Of a stretch of DNA of 64,000 bases, positions 50,274 to 57,020 are shown piece by piece. Under the pieces are notes generated by a model that did not search any database, was not told the origin of the DNA, and saw only the letters and a list, made by a program, of their open reading frames with translations. Source of the stretch: Riemerella anatipestifer (GTDB lineage Bacteria; Bacteroidota; Bacteroidia; Flavobacteriales; Weeksellaceae); contig NZ_CP142016.1 in assembly GCF_035666175.1 (NCBI RefSeq), positions 930,001-994,000 of the forward strand. The letters are read 5' to 3'. Within the stretch, counting starts at the first letter, position 1. Each line of letters starts with the position of its first letter. The position numbers and the translations under genes are program-made.

Positions 50274-53200
50274 TCAAAACTCGGGCTTCTCAGAACTTTC
50301 TTCTATAGACCCTTGGGAATTGGGGGTTGCAGGGGGGACAAATAAATTATCCATTCCTGTTGATTTTTTATACTGTTCTTCTTGTTGTATGTTTAAAGCA
50401 AATAGGATAGAGTCCTTATTCTCTAGTTTATTCAAATCTACTGTATAGGCAGAAGTATTGATATTATTTCCAAATCTGTAGGATTTAACCTCTCCTGCAA
50501 AACTACTAGACTCTCGTAGCTTCTCTCTCAATGTTCCCTTAGCAGGACACGACTCTGAAAAACGAGGGAACCACTCCGTTTGGATACGATTATAGACCTC
50601 AGTAAATCTAAGATAGAGTTTGTTATCTGCAACCTCAAGATGAACCCCACGCTGAAGCCTACTCAGTTCTGTACCATACAAACAAGCTACAAACACATCC
50701 CAGAACTTAGCCATTACATTCGCATTATCAAGTTTTGTTTTAAGATTACTTGCCCAGGTATCAAATATTTCTAACATATCTTGAGTTGTGAAAGGAAATA
50801 CAAAATCATTTGTATCTTTCAATAACTCGTGTGTAGCTCCTAATATGGAGTAATTGGTAATGATACGGTCTATCATGCCCTTAAACGCAGGTCTTGCGGA
50901 TATTATTTTTTTGTACATATAAAACTTATCTGCAAACTTTTGCTCAAATAAAGGGCGGTACCAAATGCACTTTTCCATATAAGCCGTTATGTTATCCGTA
51001 GTCATATTCTCTAATTTTTCAAATTCTTTTTTTTCCTCTAATGAGAATTGGTTTTTTATCATTTCTCCATATAACAATCTAGTAAGCACGGCATCATCTG
51101 TTGGGGATTGGTTCCCTGTAACAATAGCTGCACAAAGTATAGGAGAAGAATCGGTACTTACCATAGAGTCTAAGGTGGCTCTTTTATAAGAACCTCTATC
51201 CCATAGCCCTTTAAGCATTCCATCTATATCACCATCACCATTGGTATATTCAGATAGATGTACAAGCATATTAGAAAACTCTCCAAAAGCACGAAGTTTA
51301 GCTTTACCTGTACTTTGTTTATTTTCTAAGTTTATGAAGTCAGTTTTGGCTATACCGAACATTTTTTTCAGACAACCGTAAAGTTCGTCTTTACCTGTAG
51401 AAGGTGGTCCGTATAAAAACATTATAGGAAAGCCTTTTGCAACACTCACAATAATGTCTTGATGGGCAGATGCAAAGGCAAACAGCATACCTATGACCCC
51501 ATAGTCTCTGTGTACCTTAACCATTTGTGCCAAATAATCTACCATAGGTACAGACCACGACTTAAGCTGCACCCGCTTTTGTTGCATGAATTTATAGGGA
51601 TTAGCTCTATAAATTTCGTTTGCTGAAGGTACATAGTAAGAATGACCATCAAAATGGAAAATACCATTTTTATCAATCGGTATGCTTGACTGCCCTGGTA
51701 TGGTAACCGAGTTGTTCCAAGCATAAAAGCCTTCAGCATTCCAGCCTAAAACATCTACACGCCTACCCACGCCCATATTATCATAGAGATAAGCGGTTAA
51801 TTTATCCAACTCTTTTTGATTTCCATTCCATTGGAAATTGCCTTGATTGGCACATTGTTTTTTAAAATCCAAAGGCGTGGTAAGAGCATCTGCCCTTACA
51901 TCAAAAATCCTTTCGTCTCCGTGTATATTAGAAACTCTGAGAAGTTTTGCCGCAAACTTCTCATCGTTCATGTGTTGTAATATTTCAATAGAAAAGTTAC
52001 TGATACTTTTAAATCTTACTGGATAGTCAAATGTATCTTGTATATATATCTGATTATTAGCAATGAACAACTGATATTTTTCTATAATTGGAACCAACTC
52101 TTTATGGTCTTTAACTCCCTTTGGAAAGTCATATAGCTCTTGTAAATCATTACTTATCTGGATAACTTCTGCCTCCTTTTCTTTCATCAAATTACGAATA
52201 AAAGCAGGTTTTTGCTTTGATTCTTTTATGAGCTGGTCCGTATATATGTTTTTAAGAGTAGTATCTGGGATTTTTGATATTGTTTCCGCTAAAAATTTAA
52301 TCCCATTAGCTCTATCTAACTCATCACCCTCTAGCTTCTCCAAACATAACACTTTGAACCCTGTAATTAAATACTCTTGGAGCGAGTGTAGTAAGCCTAT
52401 ATCTTCTATTTGTACAGCATATTTTCTGCTATAATCATCTGGATCTATATCCTCTGGTAATTGGCATACTTCTACTGAAAAGCCTTCTATAATTAGCTGA
52501 GGAATATATTTGAGCATAGATTTTTTGCCTCCAGCATCTGGGTCTAGACAAAGCGTTATTTTGTTTGTGAGTTTTTTCAGCGTTTTAATATGTACATGCG
52601 TTAATGCAGTACCACAAATACCTACTGAGTTTTCTAGCCCTAATCTATGCCAAGCGATGACATCATTATAACCTTCTAACAGCCAAACTCTCCCTGTTTT
52701 CACTATGGCATTTTTAGCAGCATTCAGACCATAAAGAACTTTCTCTTTTCTATATAGCTCTGTTTCTGGAGGATTCATCCACTTAGCAGATTTTTTATCT
52801 CCAGTGAGGTCCCTATGAGCAAAACCTATGATATTATCTTGACTATCAAAGATAGGGTAAGTTAAACGATTCCAGATTTTATCATTATTCTTGTCGTTTA
52901 CTAAACCTAGCTGTTTAGCAGCTTCTACATTACCTGCTTTTTTAAATAACTCGTAGATAAAATTATCTCCAGGAGCATAACCTATTTGCCACTCCTTTAT
53001 TACTTCATCTGTATATTCTCTCTTTTGTATTTCTTGCCAAGCTGGGTGGTCTTTTGGAAGCTGATATAAGTTTTCTTGAAATTTCTTGTTTAAGGAAATT
53101 AAATATTTCCTCAAATCTTTTTCTTTAGCCCTTTTAGCTCTATACTGGTCTGTGTCGGCTTGGCTTTCGTATTCCATTTGTAAGCCTTGCATTTTAGCCA

Positions 53201-53465
53201 GTTCTTCTATTGCCTCTGGGTAAGTCATTCTTTTTACCTCCATTAAGAGGCTTACAGCATCTCCAGAGATACCTGAAGAATAGTCTATATATCTTTGGGT
53301 ATTTGCCTTAATTTGACAACTGGGCGTTTTCTCCTCCTTGAAAGGAGATAGACACCAGTAGTGTGCTCCTTTTTTCTCTACTCTTATCCCTAACTGTTGA
53401 AAAACACTTAGTATATCGGTATTAAAGAGGACTTTGTCTATAAATTCTTTTTTGATGTAAGGCAT
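50274..53465 (-). CDS. Phage primase-helicase, 1063 residues
   Basis: This is a replication protein with DnaG-like primase and helicase parts. The N-terminal CHC2-type domain is degenerate: Cys38 and Cys50 remain in CLSPFKEEKTPSC, but the His is Lys and the second pair is replaced by YSSGISGDAV. The TOPRIM domain has EGYNDV (about 264) and LDPDAGG (about 305). The C-terminal ATPase has Walker A GPPSTGKD (about 686), Walker B LVHLSEY, sensor VTGNQ and the arginine in LTRLL, typical of D5/SF3-like helicases. It follows the 95-residue leader-controlled gene. Confidence 0.9.
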   Translation of the reverse strand: MPYIKKEFIDKVLFNTDILSVFQQLGIRVEKKGAHYWCLSPFKEEKTPSCQIKANTQRYIDYSSGISGDAVSLLMEVKRMTYPEAIEELAKMQGLQMEYESQADTDQYRAKRAKEKDLRKYLISLNKKFQENLYQLPKDHPAWQEIQKREYTDEVIKEWQIGYAPGDNFIYELFKKAGNVEAAKQLGLVNDKNNDKIWNRLTYPIFDSQDNIIGFAHRDLTGDKKSAKWMNPPETELYRKEKVLYGLNAAKNAIVKTGRVWLLEGYNDVIAWHRLGLENSVGICGTALTHVHIKTLKKLTNKITLCLDPDAGGKKSMLKYIPQLIIEGFSVEVCQLPEDIDPDDYSRKYAVQIEDIGLLHSLQEYLITGFKVLCLEKLEGDELDRANGIKFLAETISKIPDTTLKNIYTDQLIKESKQKPAFIRNLMKEKEAEVIQISNDLQELYDFPKGVKDHKELVPIIEKYQLFIANNQIYIQDTFDYPVRFKSISNFSIEILQHMNDEKFAAKLLRVSNIHGDERIFDVRADALTTPLDFKKQCANQGNFQWNGNQKELDKLTAYLYDNMGVGRRVDVLGWNAEGFYAWNNSVTIPGQSSIPIDKNGIFHFDGHSYYVPSANEIYRANPYKFMQQKRVQLKSWSVPMVDYLAQMVKVHRDYGVIGMLFAFASAHQDIIVSVAKGFPIMFLYGPPSTGKDELYGCLKKMFGIAKTDFINLENKQSTGKAKLRAFGEFSNMLVHLSEYTNGDGDIDGMLKGLWDRGSYKRATLDSMVSTDSSPILCAAIVTGNQSPTDDAVLTRLLYGEMIKNQFSLEEKKEFEKLENMTTDNITAYMEKCIWYRPLFEQKFADKFYMYKKIISARPAFKGMIDRIITNYSILGATHELLKDTNDFVFPFTTQDMLEIFDTWASNLKTKLDNANVMAKFWDVFVACLYGTELSRLQRGVHLEVADNKLYLRFTEVYNRIQTEWFPRFSESCPAKGTLREKLRESSSFAGEVKSYRFGNNINTSAYTVDLNKLENKDSILFALNIQQEEQYKKSTGMDNLFVPPATPNSQGSIEESSEKPEF

Positions 53466-53555
53466 ATGTTCTTATTAAAACGAGTTAATAAATCCCCACA
53501 CTACACTAAATGCATAGTGCAGGGAACCATTTAAAGTTGAGTGATTTTTTTAAGT

Positions 53556-53843
53556 TTAAGCAGCTATTGTAGGCAGCTCTACGCCCCCACGCTTCATATC
53601 TTCTATAAGATTGCTGAGTGCCTTCGAGAATGTGGAAGAACGCCCAAAGTAAGCCTTTTTCTTGTCTAGCCCAAGTATGATGTTGTAGCCATCTTTTCGT
53701 GTTGAAATACGAAAGAAACGAGCCTTGAGCTTTTCTGAAATGAAGATTAAGTTTTCTAGAGTGTACTGCCCTGTCGCTGGGCTGTGCGTTAGCAATAAGG
53801 TACTGTTGTTCCCTTGTGCTAAAACTTTTACTGGGTTTGGCAT
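53556..53843 (-). CDS. Hypothetical protein under a structured leader, 95 residues
   Basis: Protein MPNPVKVLAQGNNSTLLLTH... has a basic middle (SEKLKARFFRISTRKDGYNIILGLDKKKAYFGRSS) and a C-terminal helix. No family recognised. It is the first gene of the replication operon. Its start codon region, GCCAAACCCA, is exactly complementary to segment B of the leader (53908-53899), as in the 96-residue gene at 32046. A longer overlapping frame (53506-54057) starts upstream of the predicted promoter and is rejected. Confidence 0.65.
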   Translation of the reverse strand: MPNPVKVLAQGNNSTLLLTHSPATGQYTLENLIFISEKLKARFFRISTRKDGYNIILGLDKKKAYFGRSSTFSKALSNLIEDMKRGGVELPTIAA

Positions 53844-54004
53844 TAGTAAAAATTTTATTTTTCGTTAAAAATAAAGAAAGCGTAGCCTCCTCTGAGTCGC
53901 CAAACCCACTTATAGCAGTGCCATAAGAATAGAGAAAAACTACGCCTAGGTTGTTATTTCTAATGCAAATTCTATGATTTACACTGCTAAAAAATGAGTT
54001 TGGC
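53844..54004 (-). ncRNA. Structured 5' leader 2 with mutually exclusive A:B and B:C pairing
   Basis: On the minus strand, A (54004-53995, GCCAAACTCA) pairs with B (53908-53899, TGGGTTTGGC) over 10 bp with one wobble, extended by AGCAGTG/CACTGCT (53988-53982 with 53920-53914). B also pairs perfectly with C (53841-53832), the start codon region. Helix GCGTAG/CTACGC (53945-53940 with 53885-53880) crosses A:B as a pseudoknot. The layout equals leader 1 with unrelated sequence. Confidence 0.55.
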
Positions 54005-54008
54005 AGTA

Positions 54009-54016
54009 CAAATATA
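54009..54016 (-). promoter_or_regulatory. -7 promoter element of leader 2
   Basis: TATATTTG on the minus strand; segment A begins after the same 4-nt gap as in leader 1. Confidence 0.6.
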
Positions 54017-54086
54017 GATAATTTTTTATTATTAAAAAATATTTTTAATAGTTTCATTTTACCAGTGTTTTTTGAGTATTGTTTTA

Positions 54087-54218
54087 TTAGTTAGCTTTAG
54101 GGCTAACTTTAAGATTAGATTTTTCATTTCTGAAAGTATTGAAGTTGAACACTTTAATTTTTTGCTTTTTTCTTGTTTTAGCATATGCCTCCACAAAAGC
54201 CTTTAGTTCCTTATTCAT
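54087..54218 (-). CDS. Small basic protein, 43 residues
   Basis: The frame MNKELKAFVEAYAKTRKKQK... is lysine-rich and ends VSPKAN. Its ATG overlaps the TGA of the 62-residue gene as ATGA, a strong sign of translational coupling. No family recognised. It is the last gene of the early leftward regulatory operon before leader 2. Confidence 0.5.
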   Translation of the reverse strand: MNKELKAFVEAYAKTRKKQKIKVFNFNTFRNEKSNLKVSPKAN

Positions 54219-54403
54219 AGCAGTAATTGAGTTTGGATTACAAAATGAAACTCTTTTAGAAGTATCTTGGCGGCTTTGTTTTCTTCTACACAGCTATCAC
54301 CATAGATTGTTTTTAGATGTGTCTTTATTTTAACGCCCTTTCTTCTAAGCCTGTAACACGCATTATATTTGCGTTTTGCTTTTTTATCTACCGTATTTCT
54401 CAT
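54215..54403 (-). CDS. Small basic protein, 62 residues
   Basis: A Lys/Arg-rich N-terminus (MRNTVDKKAKRKYNACYRLRRKGVKIKTHLK) suggests nucleic-acid binding; the C-terminus is hydrophobic. It overlaps the 113-residue gene by 20 bp and the 43-residue gene by 4 bp, so it belongs to the same operon. No family recognised. Confidence 0.5.
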   Translation of the reverse strand: MRNTVDKKAKRKYNACYRLRRKGVKIKTHLKTIYGDSCVEENKAAKILLKEFHFVIQTQLLL

Positions 54404-54725
54404 TATATATAGCGTCTAAAGATTTATGTAATAGTGTTTTTACATTTTTAATATCCTTAATCATGGATAGTTTATCCATTTTAGATATGATTTTAGATAG
54501 TCTAAATAAATCAGGCTCTGTTTTTTGTAAACTTATAATATGCTCTAAGTCTGCAGAAGATAGCTTATAGATTTTACCCAATTCTATAAGACCTGAAACA
54601 GATATAATTTGGTTTTCTTTGTAATTGAATAAGTTACTTAGCCTTTTTAAAGCTAACTCTATGGGCATTTTCTTTAAGTTAGAACATTCCCATTTATAAT
54701 TTATGAGGTAAGGTATTGTTTCCAT
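54384..54725 (-). CDS. Hypothetical protein, 113 residues
   Basis: A helical protein (MPIELALKRLSNLFNYKENQIISVSGLIELGKIYKLSSADLEHIISL) without a recognised motif. It follows the LuxR-like regulator with a perfect hairpin in the gap. Early regulatory or replication role by position only. Confidence 0.5.
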   Translation of the reverse strand: METIPYLINYKWECSNLKKMPIELALKRLSNLFNYKENQIISVSGLIELGKIYKLSSADLEHIISLQKTEPDLFRLSKIISKMDKLSMIKDIKNVKTLLHKSLDAIYNEKYGR

Positions 54726-54743
54726 TATTTTTATTTTTAAAAT

Positions 54744-54763
54744 GAAGCCTCCTAAGAGGCTTC
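54744..54763. repeat. 8-bp perfect hairpin between early genes
   Basis: GAAGCCTC/GAGGCTTC with a CTAA loop lies 18 bp upstream of the 113-residue gene. On the minus strand it is followed by ATTTTAAAA, so it is at best a weak terminator or attenuator. Confidence 0.5.
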
Positions 54764-54787
54764 GGGATAGTAAATAAGCTCCCGTTC

Positions 54788-55378
54788 CTAGATAAGCCCT
54801 AGGAATACTGCTACTCTGGTCGCTTCTTGTTTAGTTCTTATGTTGAGTTTTTCGTATAAGTTGGTACGAAAAACATTAAATGTTCCTAGTGGCATTCCTA
54901 GCAGCTCTGCTATGGCTGTGTTCTTCTCTATAGAAGATATTAGTCTTAATGCCTCTAGTTCTAGATTAGATAAAGATTCTCCCTTATAGGATATTTCTTT
55001 ACATAAAATACCCTCGCCTTTGCAGTGCCCTTTCAGCGGACAATCTACTACATCAAAATTGGGAGATTTTTTTTTAGAACAATAGTCTGGTTCAAAATTA
55101 AGTCCCCCAAAACGGCATTTGGCTAGTTTTTGTATTTGCTTCTCTGTGTCATCTGGAAACCACTTTTGCAAAAGCTCTTGAGTTTCAACCTCAGAGTCCA
55201 TAATATTATAGATAAAACCTATGGCTTCCGTAGGAAGTTTTGTAAAACATTTAATTTGGCTATTATGTATTGCCATTAGTCTATTTTCCTCTTTATGGAA
55301 GAAAATTTCCAAGCTGTCGTCACACATACCTGGGTAAATCATCTGTGTTGTTGAATTCATAGTTTTATTTTTATTCAT
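54788..55378 (-). CDS. LuxR-type HTH regulator, 196 residues
   Basis: The C-terminal approximately 60 residues, LSNLELEALRLISSIEKNTAIAELLGMPLGTFNVFRTNLYEKLNIRTKQEATRVAVFLGLI, follow the GerE/LuxR helix-turn-helix pattern, including the NLYEKLNIRTKQEA end. The N-terminal part has several Cys (CSKKKSPNFDVVDCPLKGHCKGEGILC) that could bind metal. It overlaps the 81-residue gene by 8 bp. It may activate early or late phage promoters, for example the repeated TAGTTTGGCAC sites. Start at codon 7 is also possible. Confidence 0.75.
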   Translation of the reverse strand: MNKNKTMNSTTQMIYPGMCDDSLEIFFHKEENRLMAIHNSQIKCFTKLPTEAIGFIYNIMDSEVETQELLQKWFPDDTEKQIQKLAKCRFGGLNFEPDYCSKKKSPNFDVVDCPLKGHCKGEGILCKEISYKGESLSNLELEALRLISSIEKNTAIAELLGMPLGTFNVFRTNLYEKLNIRTKQEATRVAVFLGLI

Positions 55379-55616
55379 TTATGAGTTTATAAGTGTCTTT
55401 TGCTACATCATATAAGGCTCTGATGATTTCTAAATCACCAGACTTTCTCTTGCGTACACCTCTCACAGTAGATGCACTTAAGTTTTCTCGACCCAATTTT
55501 TTTATAACCTTACTTGCATAATTTCTAGGTAAATAGTCATCTATGAATTTGAATTTACTTTCAATATTCAAATCAATATTTTTTTTAGTTGATATTTTGT
55601 TACCTTTGCGTTGCAT
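55371..55616 (-). CDS. Cro-like small regulator, 81 residues
   Basis: A basic protein with a helix-turn-helix-like core (NYASKVIKKLGRENLSASTVRGVRKRKSGDLEIIRALYDVAKD). It is divergent from the cI-like gene across a 91-bp operator region, the usual layout of a lysis-lysogeny switch, and is first in the leftward early operon. Cro function is inferred from position and fold. Confidence 0.7.
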   Translation of the reverse strand: MQRKGNKISTKKNIDLNIESKFKFIDDYLPRNYASKVIKKLGRENLSASTVRGVRKRKSGDLEIIRALYDVAKDTYKLINE

Positions 55617-55630
55617 TTTGTTTGTTATTG

Positions 55631-55705
55631 TTTCAGTGCAAATTTAAAAATTTTAAACTTGGTTCAAAATTTTTGTACTGAAAAAATGACTTATAATATA
55701 TAAGT
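55631..55705. promoter_or_regulatory. Immunity-region operators and leftward promoter
   Basis: A leftward promoter reads TTG-N18-TAAATTTG on the minus strand (-7 at 55646-55639). Inverted half-sites TTTCAGTGCAAA and TTTGTACTGAAA flank it. A palindrome ACTTATA-ATA-TATAAGT (55689-55705) lies just before the cI-like start. These are probable Cro/cI binding sites. Confidence 0.65.
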
Positions 55706-55707
55706 TA

Positions 55708-56013
55708 ATGAATATCAGAGGAAAAATTTTAAACTATTGTCATTACAAGCGAATAGACTTAAAGGACTTTGGAGAAAAGTTGGGGCTTAAGAAGTCTAAT
55801 TTTTCTTCCAAGATGAATGGAAAAAGTAGATTTAATGAGGAAGATTTTGCCCTTATGAGAAAACATTTCCCAGATATAGACTTAAATAATTTATTTGAGG
55901 AAGCTGTTGCGGACTCTGTTGAGGATTCATCTACTGAAAATATTACTCATGACAACCATGAACTTATTAACATATTAAAAAAGATAAATAACCTCACAAA
56001 GGACTTTAAATAG
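55708..56013 (+). CDS. cI-like repressor, 101 residues
   Basis: An N-terminal lambda-type HTH (YCHYKRIDLKDFGEKLGLKKSNFSSKMNGKSRFNEEDFALM) is followed by a short acidic linker and a C-terminal helix (ELINILKKINNLTKDF) for oligomerisation. No peptidase domain is present, so induction does not use LexA-like self-cleavage. It is the only rightward gene of the right end and lies 58 bp from attR, fitting the lysogeny repressor. Confidence 0.8.
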   Translation: MNIRGKILNYCHYKRIDLKDFGEKLGLKKSNFSSKMNGKSRFNEEDFALMRKHFPDIDLNNLFEEAVADSVEDSSTENITHDNHELINILKKINNLTKDFK

Positions 56014-56071
56014 ACCCAAATGAGACCAAATTATGACATAGTATCATTGATTCCCAACGGTAATGAGAGTA

Positions 56072-56087
56072 CTGGAGGCACCACCAT
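56072..56087 (+). repeat. attR core, 16-bp direct repeat
   Basis: CTGGAGGCACCACCAT is identical to attL (15247-15262). Sequence to its left does not resemble the rest of tRNA-Phe, so only this fragment of the tRNA gene is present here. Confidence 0.93.
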
Positions 56088-56116
56088 AAAAACCACTCCG
56101 TTTGAGAGTGGTTTTT
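56088..56116 (+). terminator. Original terminator of host tRNA-Phe, displaced by the prophage
   Basis: An 11-bp stem AAAAACCACTC/GAGTGGTTTTT with a 7-nt loop starts one base after attR. Excision would put it directly behind tRNA-Phe, where a tRNA terminator is expected. Confidence 0.75.
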
Positions 56117-56128
56117 GTTTTATTATTT

Positions 56129-56136
56129 TATATTTG
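56129..56136 (+). promoter_or_regulatory. -7 promoter element next to start codon
   Basis: TATATTTG is an exact TAnnTTTG and lies 4 bp before the ATG at 56141, so the mRNA would have almost no leader. Confidence 0.55.
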
Positions 56137-56140
56137 CATT

Positions 56141-56749
56141 ATGAAAAATATAGCCATTATACTTTTTTTAGGTTTGACAACTCTAACACCAGCACAGTCT
56201 ACCCAAGAAGAGACAAACACAACAAAGCCTAAATCTTTATACATTAAAGGAAATGTTCTCACTCTACCGCTATCCATCATAAATGGAGGACTAGAGTATC
56301 AATTAGCACCCAAGTACACCATACAAGGAGACATCCTTATTTCACCTTGGAAATCTGCATTTGGCAATCATATGCAAATTTACATGGGACATTTGGAGGG
56401 TAGATATTATTTTAAGGAAGCATTCAATGGTTGGTATGTTGGAGCAAATGTTGGAGGCGGAGTTTTTGATATGACCAAATGGAATTACCTTGACACAAAA
56501 AAATTTCAAAGAGGGTTTAATTATATGATAGGAGCTGTAGTTGGATATCAGTACCAATGGAAAGATAAATGGAATATTGACTTTTTCTTAGGTGGAGGAA
56601 CTTCACAAGGTTTTTATCACGGCTACGAACCAACAGAAGAACCACCACATTTCTTGAAAAGATATGAAAGCCATCCAGACTATTGGAATAAAAGTGGAGA
56701 ATGGATTCCTTACAGAGGCGGTATTATGATTTCATACAAATTAAGATAA
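56141..56749 (+). CDS. DUF3575-like outer-membrane protein, 202 residues
   Basis: The start at 56141 gives a signal peptide (MKNIAIILFLGLTTLTPAQS). The mature part is a small beta barrel of the DUF3575 kind (LPLSIINGGLEYQLAPKYTIQGDILISPW; HLEGRYYFKEAFNGWYVGANVGGG; GAVVGYQYQWKDKWNIDFFLGGG) ending in GGIMISYKLR. The family is frequent in Bacteroidetes and its function is unknown. It is host DNA just outside attR, followed 4 bp later by a small membrane protein gene. Confidence 0.75.
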   Translation: MKNIAIILFLGLTTLTPAQSTQEETNTTKPKSLYIKGNVLTLPLSIINGGLEYQLAPKYTIQGDILISPWKSAFGNHMQIYMGHLEGRYYFKEAFNGWYVGANVGGGVFDMTKWNYLDTKKFQRGFNYMIGAVVGYQYQWKDKWNIDFFLGGGTSQGFYHGYEPTEEPPHFLKRYESHPDYWNKSGEWIPYRGGIMISYKLR

Positions 56750-56753
56750 AAAT

Positions 56754-56960
56754 ATGGATTTTAAAAACCCTAAATTTTACCTCATCGTTATCATTACATT
56801 TGTTGTTGTATTTTTAATGAACTATCTTGGTAACTCTAATGCTCCAGACCAACTAGAGAGAGCTTTAATGAACGGAGCCGCTGGAGCAATAGGCATTACC
56901 ATAGGTCTTTGGATTTGGAATCGAAATAAAAACGACGACACTCACCACAATTTTGATTAG
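56754..56960 (+). CDS. Small membrane protein, 68 residues
   Basis: Two hydrophobic spans are visible: FYLIVIITFVVVFLMNYL (8-25) and AAGAIGITIGLWIW (about 43-56). Charged loops and a hydrophilic C-terminus follow. It is 4 bp after the DUF3575-like gene, so cotranscribed. No family recognised. Confidence 0.7.
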   Translation: MDFKNPKFYLIVIITFVVVFLMNYLGNSNAPDQLERALMNGAAGAIGITIGLWIWNRNKNDDTHHNFD

Positions 56961-56974
56961 AATTTGATATAAAA

Positions 56975-57000
56975 AATAAGGAAGCTAATGCTTCCTTATT
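56975..57000. terminator. Convergent terminator
   Basis: AATAAGGAAGC/GCTTCCTTATT (11 bp, TAAT loop) between the small membrane gene and dnaE, with A- and T-rich flanks. Confidence 0.8.
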
Positions 57001-57020
57001 ACTATTTTAACTCTAATCTT

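Larger units (their letters stand above)
15247..56087. mobile_element. Prophage (siphovirus-like) integrated in tRNA-Phe
   Basis: A 40.8-kb unit is bounded by a 16-bp attL/attR repeat. It has the integrase at the left end and a cI-like repressor at the right end. It encodes terminase small and large subunits, portal, connector-type proteins, S49 prohead protease, major capsid protein, tape measure (1440 residues, implying a long tail), tail tip proteins, tail fibre, holin, spanin-like protein, endolysin and a primase-helicase. No broken structural gene is seen, so it may be inducible. Almost all genes read leftward. No tail sheath or contractile baseplate protein was recognised, so a siphovirus-like morphology is the best guess. 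Confidence 0.95.

Noticed and set aside
50097-50345. 82-codon plus-strand frame across the repeat cluster
   Set aside because: Its repetitive residues come from the TTCCAAC/GTTGGAA repeats and it runs into the end of the primase-helicase gene on the other strand.
53506-54057. 183-codon minus-strand frame overlapping the 95-residue gene
   Set aside because: It starts upstream of the predicted promoter, runs through the folded leader, has a Ser/Arg-rich low-quality composition, and conflicts with the better frame 53556-53843.
15274-54779. 15-bp direct repeat GGATAGTAAATAAGC at 15274 and 54765 as a second pair of attachment sites
   Set aside because: At this AT content a 15-mer repeat is expected by chance in 64 kb, and the tRNA-based 16-bp pair explains the borders better.
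56020-56232. 70-codon plus-strand frame across attR
   Set aside because: It spans the att site and the displaced tRNA terminator and overlaps the signal peptide of the real gene in another frame.
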